DNA from: Oleispira sp051275515
GTDB lineage: Bacteria; Pseudomonadota; Gammaproteobacteria; Pseudomonadales; Oceanobacteraceae
Assembly (NCBI GenBank): GCA_051275515.1
Contig: JBNMOT010000022.1
Span: forward strand, 1 to 31,667
Length of the DNA stretch: 31,667 bases
Direction: 5' to 3'
The notes under the pieces: generated by a model
What the model was told of the DNA's origin: nothing
Databases searched by the model: none
Seen by the model: the letters and a program-made list of their open reading frames with translations, nothing else
Position numbers and translations under genes: made by a program
Part shown: one piece after another, positions 8,048 to 16,433 of the stretch
How the letters are laid out: each line of letters starts with the position of its first letter
How positions within the stretch are numbered: the first letter of the stretch is position 1

Positions 8048-9223
8048 TTACACCCGAACATAGCCTCCGGGGGTTTGGGCTACGTATCCTTTGAGCTCCA
8101 TGAGAATTAACTGTTGAGCGACTTCTGCCACGCTAAATCCCGTGCGATTTACCAACGTATCGATTGCAGTAGGGACCACATCAAGTGCTTGATAAAGGGT
8201 TTTAGTCGACCCTTCCAGCTTGGGCCCCCGTGTGGCGCCAAAAAGATCATGTTGATTTTCGGGCGGGTTGTCTGCGCCAGCCGCTCTGGTTTCTAACGCT
8301 AAGTCGGAATTAATGAGAGTGATAATATCCGTCGCATTTTCAATTAAATGAGCGCCGTCCTTAATTAACTGGTGGCAGCCTCGACTGAGAGGATTCGTCA
8401 CGGCACCGGGCAATGCAAACACTTCTCGCCCTTGCTCTGCCGCTAAACGAGCCGTGATTAACGAACCACTTTTGTAAGCTGCTTCAATAACCAAGGTTCC
8501 AAGACTCATACCACTGACGATGCGATTACGACGAGGAAAGTGCTGAGCAAGGGCTTTAATATCCGGTAAGTGTTCTGATAATAAAACGCCCCCGCTAACC
8601 ACAATATCATCCGCCAAAGCCTGATGTCGCTTAGGATAAATTGCTTCTAAGCCAGAGCCTAAGACCGCGATGGTTTTACCTCGAGCAATACCCGTCAAGC
8701 TATTTAAAGCGCCTTTATGTGCTTCGCCATCAATGCCAATGGCTAGACCACTAATTACATGAAAGTCAGACGTTACAAGCTGTTGAGCGATAGTGAACGC
8801 TTGCTCACGTCCATAATGTGTGGGATTACGACTGCCCACTATCGCGATGCTGGGTTCATTCAATAATTGAGAATTACCGCGATAGAACAAGAAAATTGGC
8901 GCATCCCGCAGCGCCGCTAAAGCGTTCGGATAATGCTCATCATCAGGCATGAGTACGCCACAATCTTGCTGCTGGCACCACATTTTTATTTTTTGCCAAC
9001 CGGCGGATACGAAGGGGGATAACGTGTCACCAGACTCTTTAAACTGCTGCCACGCAAACGCTAAATTAGGCTTTAGCCCCATAGAAATTAAATCTTGCGC
9101 AGAGCATTCAGACAACGCTGAACTGGATGGCAGCTGCTCTCTAATTTTATTCAGCGCGATACTGCCAATGCCTTGGGTGCTTAACAGTAACCACCAAGCT
9201 AAGAGCAACTCATCCTTGAGCAT
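8048..9223 (-). CDS. dprA: DNA-processing protein DprA
   Basis: DprA binds incoming single-stranded DNA and loads RecA during natural transformation. The 391-residue product has three parts: an N-terminal helical (SAM-like) region, a Rossmann-like DprA core at about 100-290 with S-G-L-A-I-G-I-D-G-E-A-H and V-L-G-S-G-L-E-x-I-Y-P motifs, and a C-terminal winged-helix domain at about 330-391. All three are complete. AAGGAA lies at good spacing before the ATG. It starts the dprA-tsaC-hemF-aroE run and follows the tsaP-like gene by 53 bases. Its presence does not by itself show competence, since most gammaproteobacteria keep dprA. Confidence 0.95.
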   Translation of the reverse strand: MLKDELLLAWWLLLSTQGIGSIALNKIREQLPSSSALSECSAQDLISMGLKPNLAFAWQQFKESGDTLSPFVSAGWQKIKMWCQQQDCGVLMPDDEHYPNALAALRDAPIFLFYRGNSQLLNEPSIAIVGSRNPTHYGREQAFTIAQQLVTSDFHVISGLAIGIDGEAHKGALNSLTGIARGKTIAVLGSGLEAIYPKRHQALADDIVVSGGVLLSEHLPDIKALAQHFPRRNRIVSGMSLGTLVIEAAYKSGSLITARLAAEQGREVFALPGAVTNPLSRGCHQLIKDGAHLIENATDIITLINSDLALETRAAGADNPPENQHDLFGATRGPKLEGSTKTLYQALDVVPTAIDTLVNRTGFSVAEVAQQLILMELKGYVAQTPGGYVRV

Positions 9224-9276
9224 GCTATTTCCTTTTATTGTGTTCTTCTAAAGTAGGTGCCTAAAAAGACTGAGTA

Positions 9277-10314
9277 TTAAAAAGGACTACGAACCTGATC
9301 GCCCACGTTTAATGAACGCGTTGCTTTCGTTACTAAGGCATACGATAATTTTTCGTAGACGCGAAATACCATTAACTGACCTGCTTTCTCCGATGGCAGA
9401 CGAACCTCTTCTTCTTTAGTTCGATCACGCACAACGTCTCCGCGTTTCATAATATCTAATATAGAGCCTTCGCTAATGCCTTCGCGCTTACCCTTATTGA
9501 TCACAATCATGCTGTATTGACCAATTTGAGTAACTCCGCCGGGAACCGATATAATGAAACCATCGATATAATCATCAGGCGCTTTTGGCTGAAAGCGCGT
9601 CACTAGCTGACGGTTTTCAGTGGTCAAAAGGCGATCACCCTCTGTAATTTGCTGACTGGTTTTAATCAGATCAAGCTTAACAATGTCTTTTTCGTTACTG
9701 ATAACATTCGCTAAACCAATTTCTTTTGCTTCTAAACCAAGAATTTCTTTAGTAATAGGATCTTTATAAACAATACTTGCGCGGAAAATGCCATAAGCGT
9801 TGGCAACACCATCACTGAAATCACCACGACCATAAGCAATGCCGCCTGCACCGTTCATGATTCGACCGCCTCCCGCCGCAAGAATATAAGGAGCCGCTTC
9901 AAGCTCACCGGCTTCCACAATACGGTTATGGGTAATGAATGGCATAATCGCATCCATTGGAATGGTCGGAATCGCTGATTCAATCGGTTCAATACGAGCC
10001 GTTGGGCTCATTTTAATCGTCCGGCTTTCCACTCCTCGCTCAACGACCACGACTTTTACTTCACCCGCAATCGTCATTAGGCCAAGAATATCCCCTGGAA
10101 AGATCAAGTGTGGGTCTTTAATTTGTGAATTTTGGTACCAAATGTTGGGCCATTGCCAAGCATCGTCGGTATAACGTTCGGAGATACCCCATAATGTATC
10201 GCCCTTTTTAACGGTATATCGCTCAGGAGCGTCTGGTTTTAGCGTTAAAGCGTGACTAATAGTGCTTACTAATAGAAAAATCGCAGTAATTAGGTAACGA
10301 ACTGTTTTGCTCAT
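9277..10314 (-). CDS. tsaP: LysM peptidoglycan-binding protein, TsaP-like
   Basis: The 345-residue protein has a signal peptide ending S-H-A at 20-22. A single LysM domain follows at about 31-80 (Y-T-V-K-K-G-D-T-L-W-G-I-S through the F-P-G-D motif), which binds peptidoglycan. The rest is a long region ending in a G-x-L-x-V-x-R-V / L-N-V-G-D-x-V-x-x-P pattern like the FlgT C-terminal domain. This layout and its place next to dprA and opposite def match the gene recognised in Pseudomonas and Neisseria as TsaP, which associates with the type IV pilus secretin in the periplasm. The pilus role is inferred; no pilus genes are in the window. A GGGA-type ribosome site precedes the ATG. It is divergent from def. 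Confidence 0.82.
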   Translation of the reverse strand: MSKTVRYLITAIFLLVSTISHALTLKPDAPERYTVKKGDTLWGISERYTDDAWQWPNIWYQNSQIKDPHLIFPGDILGLMTIAGEVKVVVVERGVESRTIKMSPTARIEPIESAIPTIPMDAIMPFITHNRIVEAGELEAAPYILAAGGGRIMNGAGGIAYGRGDFSDGVANAYGIFRASIVYKDPITKEILGLEAKEIGLANVISNEKDIVKLDLIKTSQQITEGDRLLTTENRQLVTRFQPKAPDDYIDGFIISVPGGVTQIGQYSMIVINKGKREGISEGSILDIMKRGDVVRDRTKEEEVRLPSEKAGQLMVFRVYEKLSYALVTKATRSLNVGDQVRSPF

Positions 10315-10380
10315 CCTATATTCCCTTTATCATTGACGTATAAGCCAACAGTCTTGTTTTGCCTTGATATTATTGCAGAC

Positions 10381-10400
10381 GCTACTTAGTTAAAAGTAGC
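10381..10400. promoter_or_regulatory. 7-bp inverted repeat in the tsaP/def divergent region
   Basis: GCTACTT at 10381-10387 and its exact reverse complement at 10394-10400 flank a 6-base spacer, in the 144 bases between the divergent tsaP and def starts. It could be an operator, or part of an untranslated leader hairpin of the def transcript. No T run follows. No well-formed sigma-70 promoter was recognised in this gap. Confidence 0.4.
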
Positions 10401-10458
10401 TCCATATAGTACATCTTAGCAAGTTAAGTTCCATCAGTTCTATAAGTGCATCACATCT

Positions 10459-10977
10459 ATGGCCATATTAGAGATTTTAGAGTACCCAGATAAACGTCTG
10501 CGTACCATTGCAAAACCCGTTACAGAAGTCACGGATAACATTAGAAAAATCGTCGACGACATGTTTGATACGATGTACGAAGCTCCTGGGATCGGTCTTG
10601 CGGCCAGCCAAGTGAACGTTCATCAGCGCATCGTAACAATGGATTTATCAGACGATAAGAGTGAGCCTCTGGTATTTATTAATCCAGAAGTCACGGTCTT
10701 AGACGGTGAGTTAGAAAGCATGCAAGAAGGCTGCTTATCGGTTCCCGGCTTCTATGAAGACGTTACCCGTATTGAACACTGCCTTGTAAAAGCACTCGAT
10801 CGTGATGGTAAGCCCTTCGAACTGGAAGCTCGCGGACTATTAGCCGTCTGCATTCAGCACGAACTGGATCATTTAGAAGGTAAGCTTATGGTGGATTATT
10901 TATCACCCCTAAAGCGCAACCGCATTAAGTCTAAGCTTGAAAAGCAACATAAGTTAGAAGCGCGCGCTAACCGCTAA
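10459..10977 (+). CDS. def: Peptide deformylase
   Basis: Deformylase removes the formyl group from the N-terminal Met of new proteins. The 172-residue protein has the three family motifs: G-I-G-L-A-A-S-Q near 44-51, E-G-C-L-S with the metal ligand Cys92, and Q-H-E-L-D-H with ligands His134 and His138 and catalytic Glu135. Length is typical. The Met-Ala-Ile-Leu start matches the family N-terminus, although no good Shine-Dalgarno is seen. It is followed by fmt, the enzyme that adds the same formyl group to initiator tRNA, so the pair controls the full formylation cycle, and then by rsmB. Confidence 0.97.
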   Translation: MAILEILEYPDKRLRTIAKPVTEVTDNIRKIVDDMFDTMYEAPGIGLAASQVNVHQRIVTMDLSDDKSEPLVFINPEVTVLDGELESMQEGCLSVPGFYEDVTRIEHCLVKALDRDGKPFELEARGLLAVCIQHELDHLEGKLMVDYLSPLKRNRIKSKLEKQHKLEARANR

Positions 10978-11025
10978 GACTTTTATTCTAATAAGAATGA
11001 GAATGAGAATGCGAAGAGACACACC

Positions 11026-11979
11026 ATGGACGCTCTGAATATTGTTTTTGCCGGCACACCGGATTTTGCCGCGGGTCATTTGCAGGCTTTAATCGACAGC
11101 CGACATAATGTAGTGGGCGTTTATAGCCAACCCGACCGCCCAGCAGGTCGAGGGAAAAAGCTACACCCTAGCGCGGTAAAAAAACTGGCACTAGAACATG
11201 ATATTCCGGTCTATCAGCCATTGAATTTTAAGCAACCGAGTTCCATTGCAGAGCTGGAAGCGCTCAATGCCGATATCATGATTGTCGTGGCGTACGGTTT
11301 ATTGCTGCCCTTGGCCGTACTTGAGGCACCTAAGATGGGTTGTCTTAACGTACATGCTTCTATTCTTCCGCGCTGGCGAGGCGCCGCACCCATTCAGCGC
11401 GCCCTTCAAGCAGATGATGCTGAAACAGGTATTACCATCATGCAAATGGATGTCGGTTTAGATACTGGCGACATGCTGAGCAAAACCATTATCGAAATCA
11501 ACGCGGGTGAAACGGGCGGCAGTTTGCATGACCGTTTACTTGCAAAAGGGCCGACTGCATTACTGCAAACACTGACCCTGCTGCAAGCCGGTGAAGCCCT
11601 TGCTGAAAAACAAGATGATAAGCTCGCAAACTACGCGCATAAGCTGAGTAAAGAAGAAGCGCTGATTGACTGGCCTTTACCCGCGAAAGATATTGAATTA
11701 AGTATTCGTGCCTTTAATCCCTTTCCTTGTGCTTTTACCTTATTAGGTGATCAGCGCATTAAGGTGTGGCAAGCGATCGTACTCGAAGAGCCAACCATGT
11801 TATTGCCAGGCACGATCATTCGAGTCAGTAATGACGGCGTGGATGTTGCGACCGGGGCCGGTGTCATTCGTTTAATAAACATTCAACTTATTGGCAAAAA
11901 GGCCATGATGATCCGTGATTTTCTGAACGGTCAACCCAATTTCTTTAAGCCGCAGCACATGTTTGCGAGCCAGGCCTAA
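11026..11979 (+). CDS. fmt: Methionyl-tRNA formyltransferase
   Basis: Fmt formylates Met on initiator tRNA using 10-formyl-tetrahydrofolate. The 317-residue protein begins with the family motif F-A-G-T-P-D-F-A-A. The catalytic set is visible as Asn108, His110 (in L-N-V-H-A-S) and Asp146 (in G-L-D-T-G-D-M), each one residue later than in E. coli. The tRNA-acceptor-contacting segment L-P-R-W-R-G-A-A-P-I-Q follows. The C-terminal OB-like domain occupies about 205-317. It lies 48 bases after def and 8 bases before rsmB, so these are likely one transcript. The leader just upstream contains an imperfect GAATGA hexamer run. Confidence 0.97.
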   Translation: MDALNIVFAGTPDFAAGHLQALIDSRHNVVGVYSQPDRPAGRGKKLHPSAVKKLALEHDIPVYQPLNFKQPSSIAELEALNADIMIVVAYGLLLPLAVLEAPKMGCLNVHASILPRWRGAAPIQRALQADDAETGITIMQMDVGLDTGDMLSKTIIEINAGETGGSLHDRLLAKGPTALLQTLTLLQAGEALAEKQDDKLANYAHKLSKEEALIDWPLPAKDIELSIRAFNPFPCAFTLLGDQRIKVWQAIVLEEPTMLLPGTIIRVSNDGVDVATGAGVIRLINIQLIGKKAMMIRDFLNGQPNFFKPQHMFASQA

Positions 11980-11987
11980 TTAATACT

Positions 11988-13370
11988 ATGTCAAGATCAA
12001 CTGCTACTCCCTCTGCAGCAAAGAATATCCGCGCCACCGCTGCACGGGTATTAACGCAAGTCCAGTATGGACAATCATTAGCTCAATGCTTACCCGCAGC
12101 AGAAGAGAAAATTGAATTTGATGATATTCCTTTTTTACGCGAACTTTGCTACGGCAGTTGCCGCTGGTATTTCCGTTTAAATGCGCTCGCTAAAATGCTG
12201 CTCGAAAAACCTTTTCAAGACCATGATGAAGACTTACACCAATTATTGATTGTTGGATTGTATCAATTAGATGTTCAGAAAAAAGCGGCTCATGCGGCTA
12301 TTTATGAAACCGTTGAAGCGGCGATTAGTTTAGATAAACCTTACTGCAAAGCGGTTATTAACGCCTGTTTACGCCGCTATGAACGTGAGCATGTCGCGCT
12401 TAATACACTTCTGGGGGATAACCCCGTCACACTGCATAGCCATCCAAAATGGTTAGTAAAGGCATTGAAAAAAGCGTGGCCTGATAATTATTTAGAGATT
12501 ATGGAAGCTAATAACCAGCATCCTCCCTTTTGTCTACGAGTGAACCAACGTCATCATAGCCGCGAAGAATACTTAGCCTTGTTAGAGCAAGCAGGCATTC
12601 CTGCTAGCGCTGGCAAGCATGCTCAGCAAAGCATTTATCTTGATCATGCGATGAATGTTTTCGAATTACCAGGCTTCGAAGAAGGCTGGTGCAGTGTGCA
12701 GGATGAAGCGGCACAACTCGCCGCGGAATTATTAGACCCTCAAGCAGGGGACACTATTCTTGATGCCTGCGCCGCTCCTGGTGGCAAGACCTGTCATATT
12801 CTAGAAAGCGCAGCCGACCTAAAAGTGACGGCCATTGACCTCGAAGAAAAACGCTTGCTGCGGGTGACTGAAAACTTAGAGCGCTTAAACCTAGACGCCA
12901 ATACCATCGCTTGTGATGCCAACGACCTAAATACTTGGTGGGATGGCGAGTTATTTGATCGTATCTTGTTAGATGCACCTTGCGCGGCCATTGGGGTTAT
13001 TCGCCGTCATCCCGATATTAAACTGTTACGTCGTAAAGAAGACATCGAACAACTAGCCGATGTGCAACTCGCGCTATTAACGTCATTATGGCCTACCTTA
13101 AAACCCGGCGGTCGCTTGGTTTATGCGACCTGCTCCATAATGCCGATGGAAAACGCGGACGTCATTGATACCTTCATTCAAGCACAAAATGATGCACATC
13201 AGGACGTACAGGTTTATAGTCTTCAGGATAGACGTTGGGGAGTTGAGAGTGGCAACGGTCGACAGTTATTCCCACAAATCACAATCGAACCAAAAGATGC
13301 TGAATCTGATGAGAAAAAAGAACAAGGTCATGATGGTTTCTACTATGCGGTTCTCGAAAAAAAGAAATAG
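11988..13370 (+). CDS. rsmB: 16S rRNA (cytosine(967)-C5)-methyltransferase RsmB
   Basis: RsmB methylates C967 of 16S rRNA with S-adenosylmethionine. The 460-residue protein has an N-terminal NusB-like RNA-binding domain (about 10-140) and a Rossmann methyltransferase domain. The latter shows D-A-C-A-A-P-G-G-K-T (SAM site), D-A-P-C with Cys332, and Y-A-T-C-S with Cys382. These are the two cysteines used by m5C RNA methyltransferases to attack and release the base. The end keeps the H-D-G-F-Y-Y-A family motif followed by a short Lys-rich tail. It is slightly longer than E. coli RsmB because of acidic and Lys-rich residues near the C-terminus. It lies between fmt and trkA, as in many gammaproteobacteria. 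Confidence 0.96.
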   Translation: MSRSTATPSAAKNIRATAARVLTQVQYGQSLAQCLPAAEEKIEFDDIPFLRELCYGSCRWYFRLNALAKMLLEKPFQDHDEDLHQLLIVGLYQLDVQKKAAHAAIYETVEAAISLDKPYCKAVINACLRRYEREHVALNTLLGDNPVTLHSHPKWLVKALKKAWPDNYLEIMEANNQHPPFCLRVNQRHHSREEYLALLEQAGIPASAGKHAQQSIYLDHAMNVFELPGFEEGWCSVQDEAAQLAAELLDPQAGDTILDACAAPGGKTCHILESAADLKVTAIDLEEKRLLRVTENLERLNLDANTIACDANDLNTWWDGELFDRILLDAPCAAIGVIRRHPDIKLLRRKEDIEQLADVQLALLTSLWPTLKPGGRLVYATCSIMPMENADVIDTFIQAQNDAHQDVQVYSLQDRRWGVESGNGRQLFPQITIEPKDAESDEKKEQGHDGFYYAVLEKKK

Positions 13371-13396
13371 TGTGAATATGGAAAGAAACTTTTTGA

Positions 13397-13435
13397 CAAA
13401 ACGGCAGGATAGCCGTTTTGCACAGCCGCAGGCTG
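13397..13435 (+). repeat. Two adjacent hairpins between rsmB and trkA
   Basis: The first hairpin pairs 13397-13405 with 13412-13420 (9 bp, perfect) around the loop AGGATA. The second pairs 13423-13427 with 13431-13435 (5 bp) around GCA. Neither is followed by a T run, so they are not ordinary terminators. They lead directly into the larger hairpin over the trkA start. They may be structured RNA, or units of a dispersed palindromic repeat. Confidence 0.65.
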
Positions 13436-13444
13436 CCCGTCAGG

Positions 13445-13468
13445 ATAACGTACAGGGATGTACGTTAT
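13445..13468 (+). promoter_or_regulatory. Hairpin enclosing the trkA ribosome site and start codon
   Basis: ATAACGTACA (13445-13454) and its perfect reverse complement (13459-13468) form a 10-bp stem capped by GGGA, a GNRA-type tetraloop. The Shine-Dalgarno core AGGGA (13454-13458) is mostly in the loop. The trkA start codon (13467-13469) is base-paired in the outer stem except for its last base. In the mRNA this would limit ribosome entry until the stem melts or is remodelled. The pairing is seen directly; the regulatory effect is inferred. Confidence 0.65.
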
Positions 13469-14840
13469 GAAAATAATAATTTTAGGTGCTGGCCAAGTAG
13501 GCGGTACCTTGGCAGAGAACCTCGCGAACGAACAAAACGACATTACCGTTATCGATACGGATGCCCAGCGTTTGCGTGAGTTGCAAGATTTGATCGACAT
13601 TAAAACGGTGGTCGGCACAGGGTCATATCCTCAAGTTTTACGGCAAGCGGGGGCTGATGATGCCGACATGCTGATTGCCGTCACCAACTCTGACGAAACG
13701 AATATGGTGGCCTGTCAGGTTGCTTATACGTTATTCCGCACGCCCACAAAAATTAGTCGTATTCGCTCAAATGCCTATTTAAAACAAAAAGAGTTATTTA
13801 AGTCTGATGCCTTTCCTATCGATGTATTGATATCTCCTGAGCAAGTTGTGACGAACTACATCAAACGTTTATTAGAATATCCGGGGACGTTGCAAGTATT
13901 AGATTTTGCCGATGAAAAAGTACAGTTAGTGGCGGTACGCGCTTATCATGGCGGCTTATTGGTAGGACAACAACTTAGAAAATTAAAAGAACACATGCCT
14001 TCTGCTGATACCAAGGTAGCTGCCATCTATCGTCGGGGTCAAGCTATTTTACCGACTGCCGATACTGTAATTGAAGTGGATGATGAGGTCTTCTTTATTG
14101 CTGCAAAAAATCATATTAAGAAAGTCATGAATGAACTGCGCCGCGAAGAAGACTCCTACAAGCGCATCTTAATTGCCGGCGGTGGCAACATTGGTTATCG
14201 ATTAGCAAAAACTTTAGAAAATAAGTATCGCTTAAAATTAATTGAACATGGTAAGGGACGCGCTAAGTTTCTTAGCGAGAACTTATCAAAAACCGTGGTT
14301 CTTATGGGCAGTGCGACCGATAAAACACTGTTAGAAGAAGAGAACATCGATACCATTGATGTTTTCTGTGCTGTTACCAATGATGACGAAACCAATATCA
14401 TGTCATCGATGCTGGCCAAGCGCTTAGGCGCACGCAAAGTAATGACCTTAATTAACAAAGCCGCTTATGTTGATCTAGTTCAAGGCGGGGTTATTGATAT
14501 TGCAATTTCTCCACAGCAAACCACCATCGGCAGTTTATTAACCCACGTACGCCGAGGTGATATGGTGAACGTTCACTCATTACGCCGCGGTGCGGCGGAA
14601 GCGATTGAGGCCATTGCCCATGGTGATAAGTTAACGTCTAAGGTCGTTGGTCGTACTATTTCAAACATTGACCTGCCTAAAGGCACGACTATTGGTGCGA
14701 TCGTTCGGGGTGACCAAGTTATTATTACCCATGAAGATATCATGGTGGAGTCAGACGACCATATCATTCTATTCGTAGTTGATAAGCGTCGAATTCCAGA
14801 AGTTGAAAGATTATTCCAAGTCGGATTAGGGTTCTTCTAA
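13467..14840 (+). CDS. trkA: Trk potassium uptake regulatory protein TrkA
   Basis: TrkA is the cytoplasmic gating ring of the Trk potassium uptake system and binds NAD(H) and other nucleotides. The 457-residue product has the double RCK layout. The first Rossmann site is G-A-G-Q-V-G at 7-12, with an acidic residue ending strand 2 (V-I-D). The second is G-G-G-N-I-G at 238-243. A TrkA-C domain follows each. The frame is open from ATG 13458, but 13467 is chosen because it gives the conserved M-K-I-I-I-L-G-A-G start and has AGGGA eight bases upstream. The trkH start follows the stop by two bases, so the partners are translated together. The start codon lies in a strong hairpin. Confidence 0.95.
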   Translation: MKIIILGAGQVGGTLAENLANEQNDITVIDTDAQRLRELQDLIDIKTVVGTGSYPQVLRQAGADDADMLIAVTNSDETNMVACQVAYTLFRTPTKISRIRSNAYLKQKELFKSDAFPIDVLISPEQVVTNYIKRLLEYPGTLQVLDFADEKVQLVAVRAYHGGLLVGQQLRKLKEHMPSADTKVAAIYRRGQAILPTADTVIEVDDEVFFIAAKNHIKKVMNELRREEDSYKRILIAGGGNIGYRLAKTLENKYRLKLIEHGKGRAKFLSENLSKTVVLMGSATDKTLLEEENIDTIDVFCAVTNDDETNIMSSMLAKRLGARKVMTLINKAAYVDLVQGGVIDIAISPQQTTIGSLLTHVRRGDMVNVHSLRRGAAEAIEAIAHGDKLTSKVVGRTISNIDLPKGTTIGAIVRGDQVIITHEDIMVESDDHIILFVVDKRRIPEVERLFQVGLGFF

Positions 14841-14842
14841 GC

Positions 14843-16291
14843 ATGCATTTTTCTGTTATCGCCCGCGTACTAGGGCTGCTGATGATGATATTCAGCTTCA
14901 CTCTGGTACCACCGATGTTAATTTCTATACTCTACCAAGACGGTACATTAGATGCTTTTTTATACGCATTATTAATTACGTTTGGTATTGGCTTCGTGGC
15001 TTGGTTACCGGTACGTAATCATAAACAAGAGCTTAAAACCCGCGATGGCTTTGTTATCACGGTATTGTTCTGGTTAGTATTGGCCTTTTCAGGCAGTTTG
15101 CCGTTATATTTAGCGGAACAACCCGCTTTAAGCTTTACTGATGCGTTTTTTGAATCTCTCTCAGGCTGGACAACAACAGGGGCAACCGTGATTACCGGCC
15201 TCGGTGATTTACCTAAATCTATTCTATGGTATCGCCAACAACTGCAATGGCTTGGCGGTATGGGTATTATTGTATTAGCCGTTGCGGTATTACCGATGCT
15301 CGGTATTGGCGGCATGCAATTATTTCGTGCAGAAACGCCCGGCCCTATTAAGGATTCAAAACTTACCCCTAGAATCACAGAAACCGCCAAAGCACTTTGG
15401 TATATTTATCTATCACTTACCATTGCCTGCGCAGCCGCTTATTGGTTCGCAGGTATGACGTTATTCGACGCGGTCGGTCATAGTTTTGCCACGGTCGCCA
15501 TTGGGGGGTTTTCAACCCACGATGCATCGTTAGGTTACTTTAATAGCCCAACGATTGAAGCCATCGCAATGATCTTTATGTTAATTTCTGTATTGAACTT
15601 TGGGTTGCATTTTTATGCGTGGAAAAATAAATCCATTGTTCATTACTTTCTCGATTCTGAATTCAAATTTTTACTTTCCATTATGTTTGGTGGCGCCTTA
15701 CTAACCGTGTCAGCACTTTGGTTAACCGATACGTATACGTTATCTGACTCCGTTCGCCATGGTCTATTTCAGCTGGTATCAATAGCCACAACAACGGGAT
15801 TTGGTACCGCAGGCTTTGCTGAATGGCCCGTATTCTTGCCCGTTTTGTTATTTATGATGGCATTCATCGGGGGTTGTGCCGGTTCAACTGGTGGTGGTAT
15901 GAAAGTGATACGTGTTCTTCTAATTTACAAGCAGGGGATTCGAGAGATACGTCGATTGATTCACCCCAGTGCGATTATTCCGGTAAAGATCAATAAGCGC
16001 ACGGTAAACGATCGCGTACTTGAATCGGTCTGGGGGTTTTTCTCAGTCTATATTCTTACCTACATGGTCATGATGGTTGCACTGCTTGCCACCGGTTTAG
16101 ATCACGTAACTGCTTTTTCTGCTGTCGGCGCTTGCCTCAATAATTTAGGTCCAGGTCTTGGTGAGGTTGCCGAGCATTATGGTGACATTAGTGATGTCGC
16201 TAAGTGGATATTGTCGATAACTATGCTGCTTGGGCGCTTAGAAATTTTCACCTTTCTCGTTTTGATGAGCCCTGCTTTTTGGCGTAATTAA
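14843..16291 (+). CDS. trkH: Trk potassium uptake transmembrane protein TrkH
   Basis: TrkH forms the potassium-conducting pore in the inner membrane. The 482-residue protein is strongly hydrophobic, with about ten membrane segments. The four pore-loop repeats that make the selectivity filter are visible: T-T-T-G-A-T near 112, A-I-G-G-F-S-T-H near 221, T-T-T-G-F-G-T near 316 and A-C-L-N-N-L-G-P-G near 431. The second half carries the G-G-C-A-G-S-T-G-G-G-M-K loop typical of the family. It directly follows trkA, its gating partner, with a two-base gap. In Pseudomonas trkH is not next to trkA, so this linkage differs from the otherwise similar gene order. Confidence 0.95.
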   Translation: MHFSVIARVLGLLMMIFSFTLVPPMLISILYQDGTLDAFLYALLITFGIGFVAWLPVRNHKQELKTRDGFVITVLFWLVLAFSGSLPLYLAEQPALSFTDAFFESLSGWTTTGATVITGLGDLPKSILWYRQQLQWLGGMGIIVLAVAVLPMLGIGGMQLFRAETPGPIKDSKLTPRITETAKALWYIYLSLTIACAAAYWFAGMTLFDAVGHSFATVAIGGFSTHDASLGYFNSPTIEAIAMIFMLISVLNFGLHFYAWKNKSIVHYFLDSEFKFLLSIMFGGALLTVSALWLTDTYTLSDSVRHGLFQLVSIATTTGFGTAGFAEWPVFLPVLLFMMAFIGGCAGSTGGGMKVIRVLLIYKQGIREIRRLIHPSAIIPVKINKRTVNDRVLESVWGFFSVYILTYMVMMVALLATGLDHVTAFSAVGACLNNLGPGLGEVAEHYGDISDVAKWILSITMLLGRLEIFTFLVLMSPAFWRN

Positions 16292-16433
16292 CATAATCAT
16301 TTTCTGAATCATGCCTGTTTACTGAGTAACCTATTGAATAAGCCCTTAGTTAGCGCTTAGATTTGTTCAAACGAAGTTACAAAATTTTGCTAGACTTAAC
16401 CTATTAGCCCGTAAAGGACGTTGATTCAGTCTT

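Noticed and set aside
13397..13420. First hairpin after rsmB as a terminator
   Set aside because: No T run follows either strand of the stem, and trkA begins immediately downstream.
13458..13466. Earlier ATG for trkA
   Set aside because: It lies within the ribosome-site loop and adds three residues before the conserved M-K-I-I-I-L-G start.
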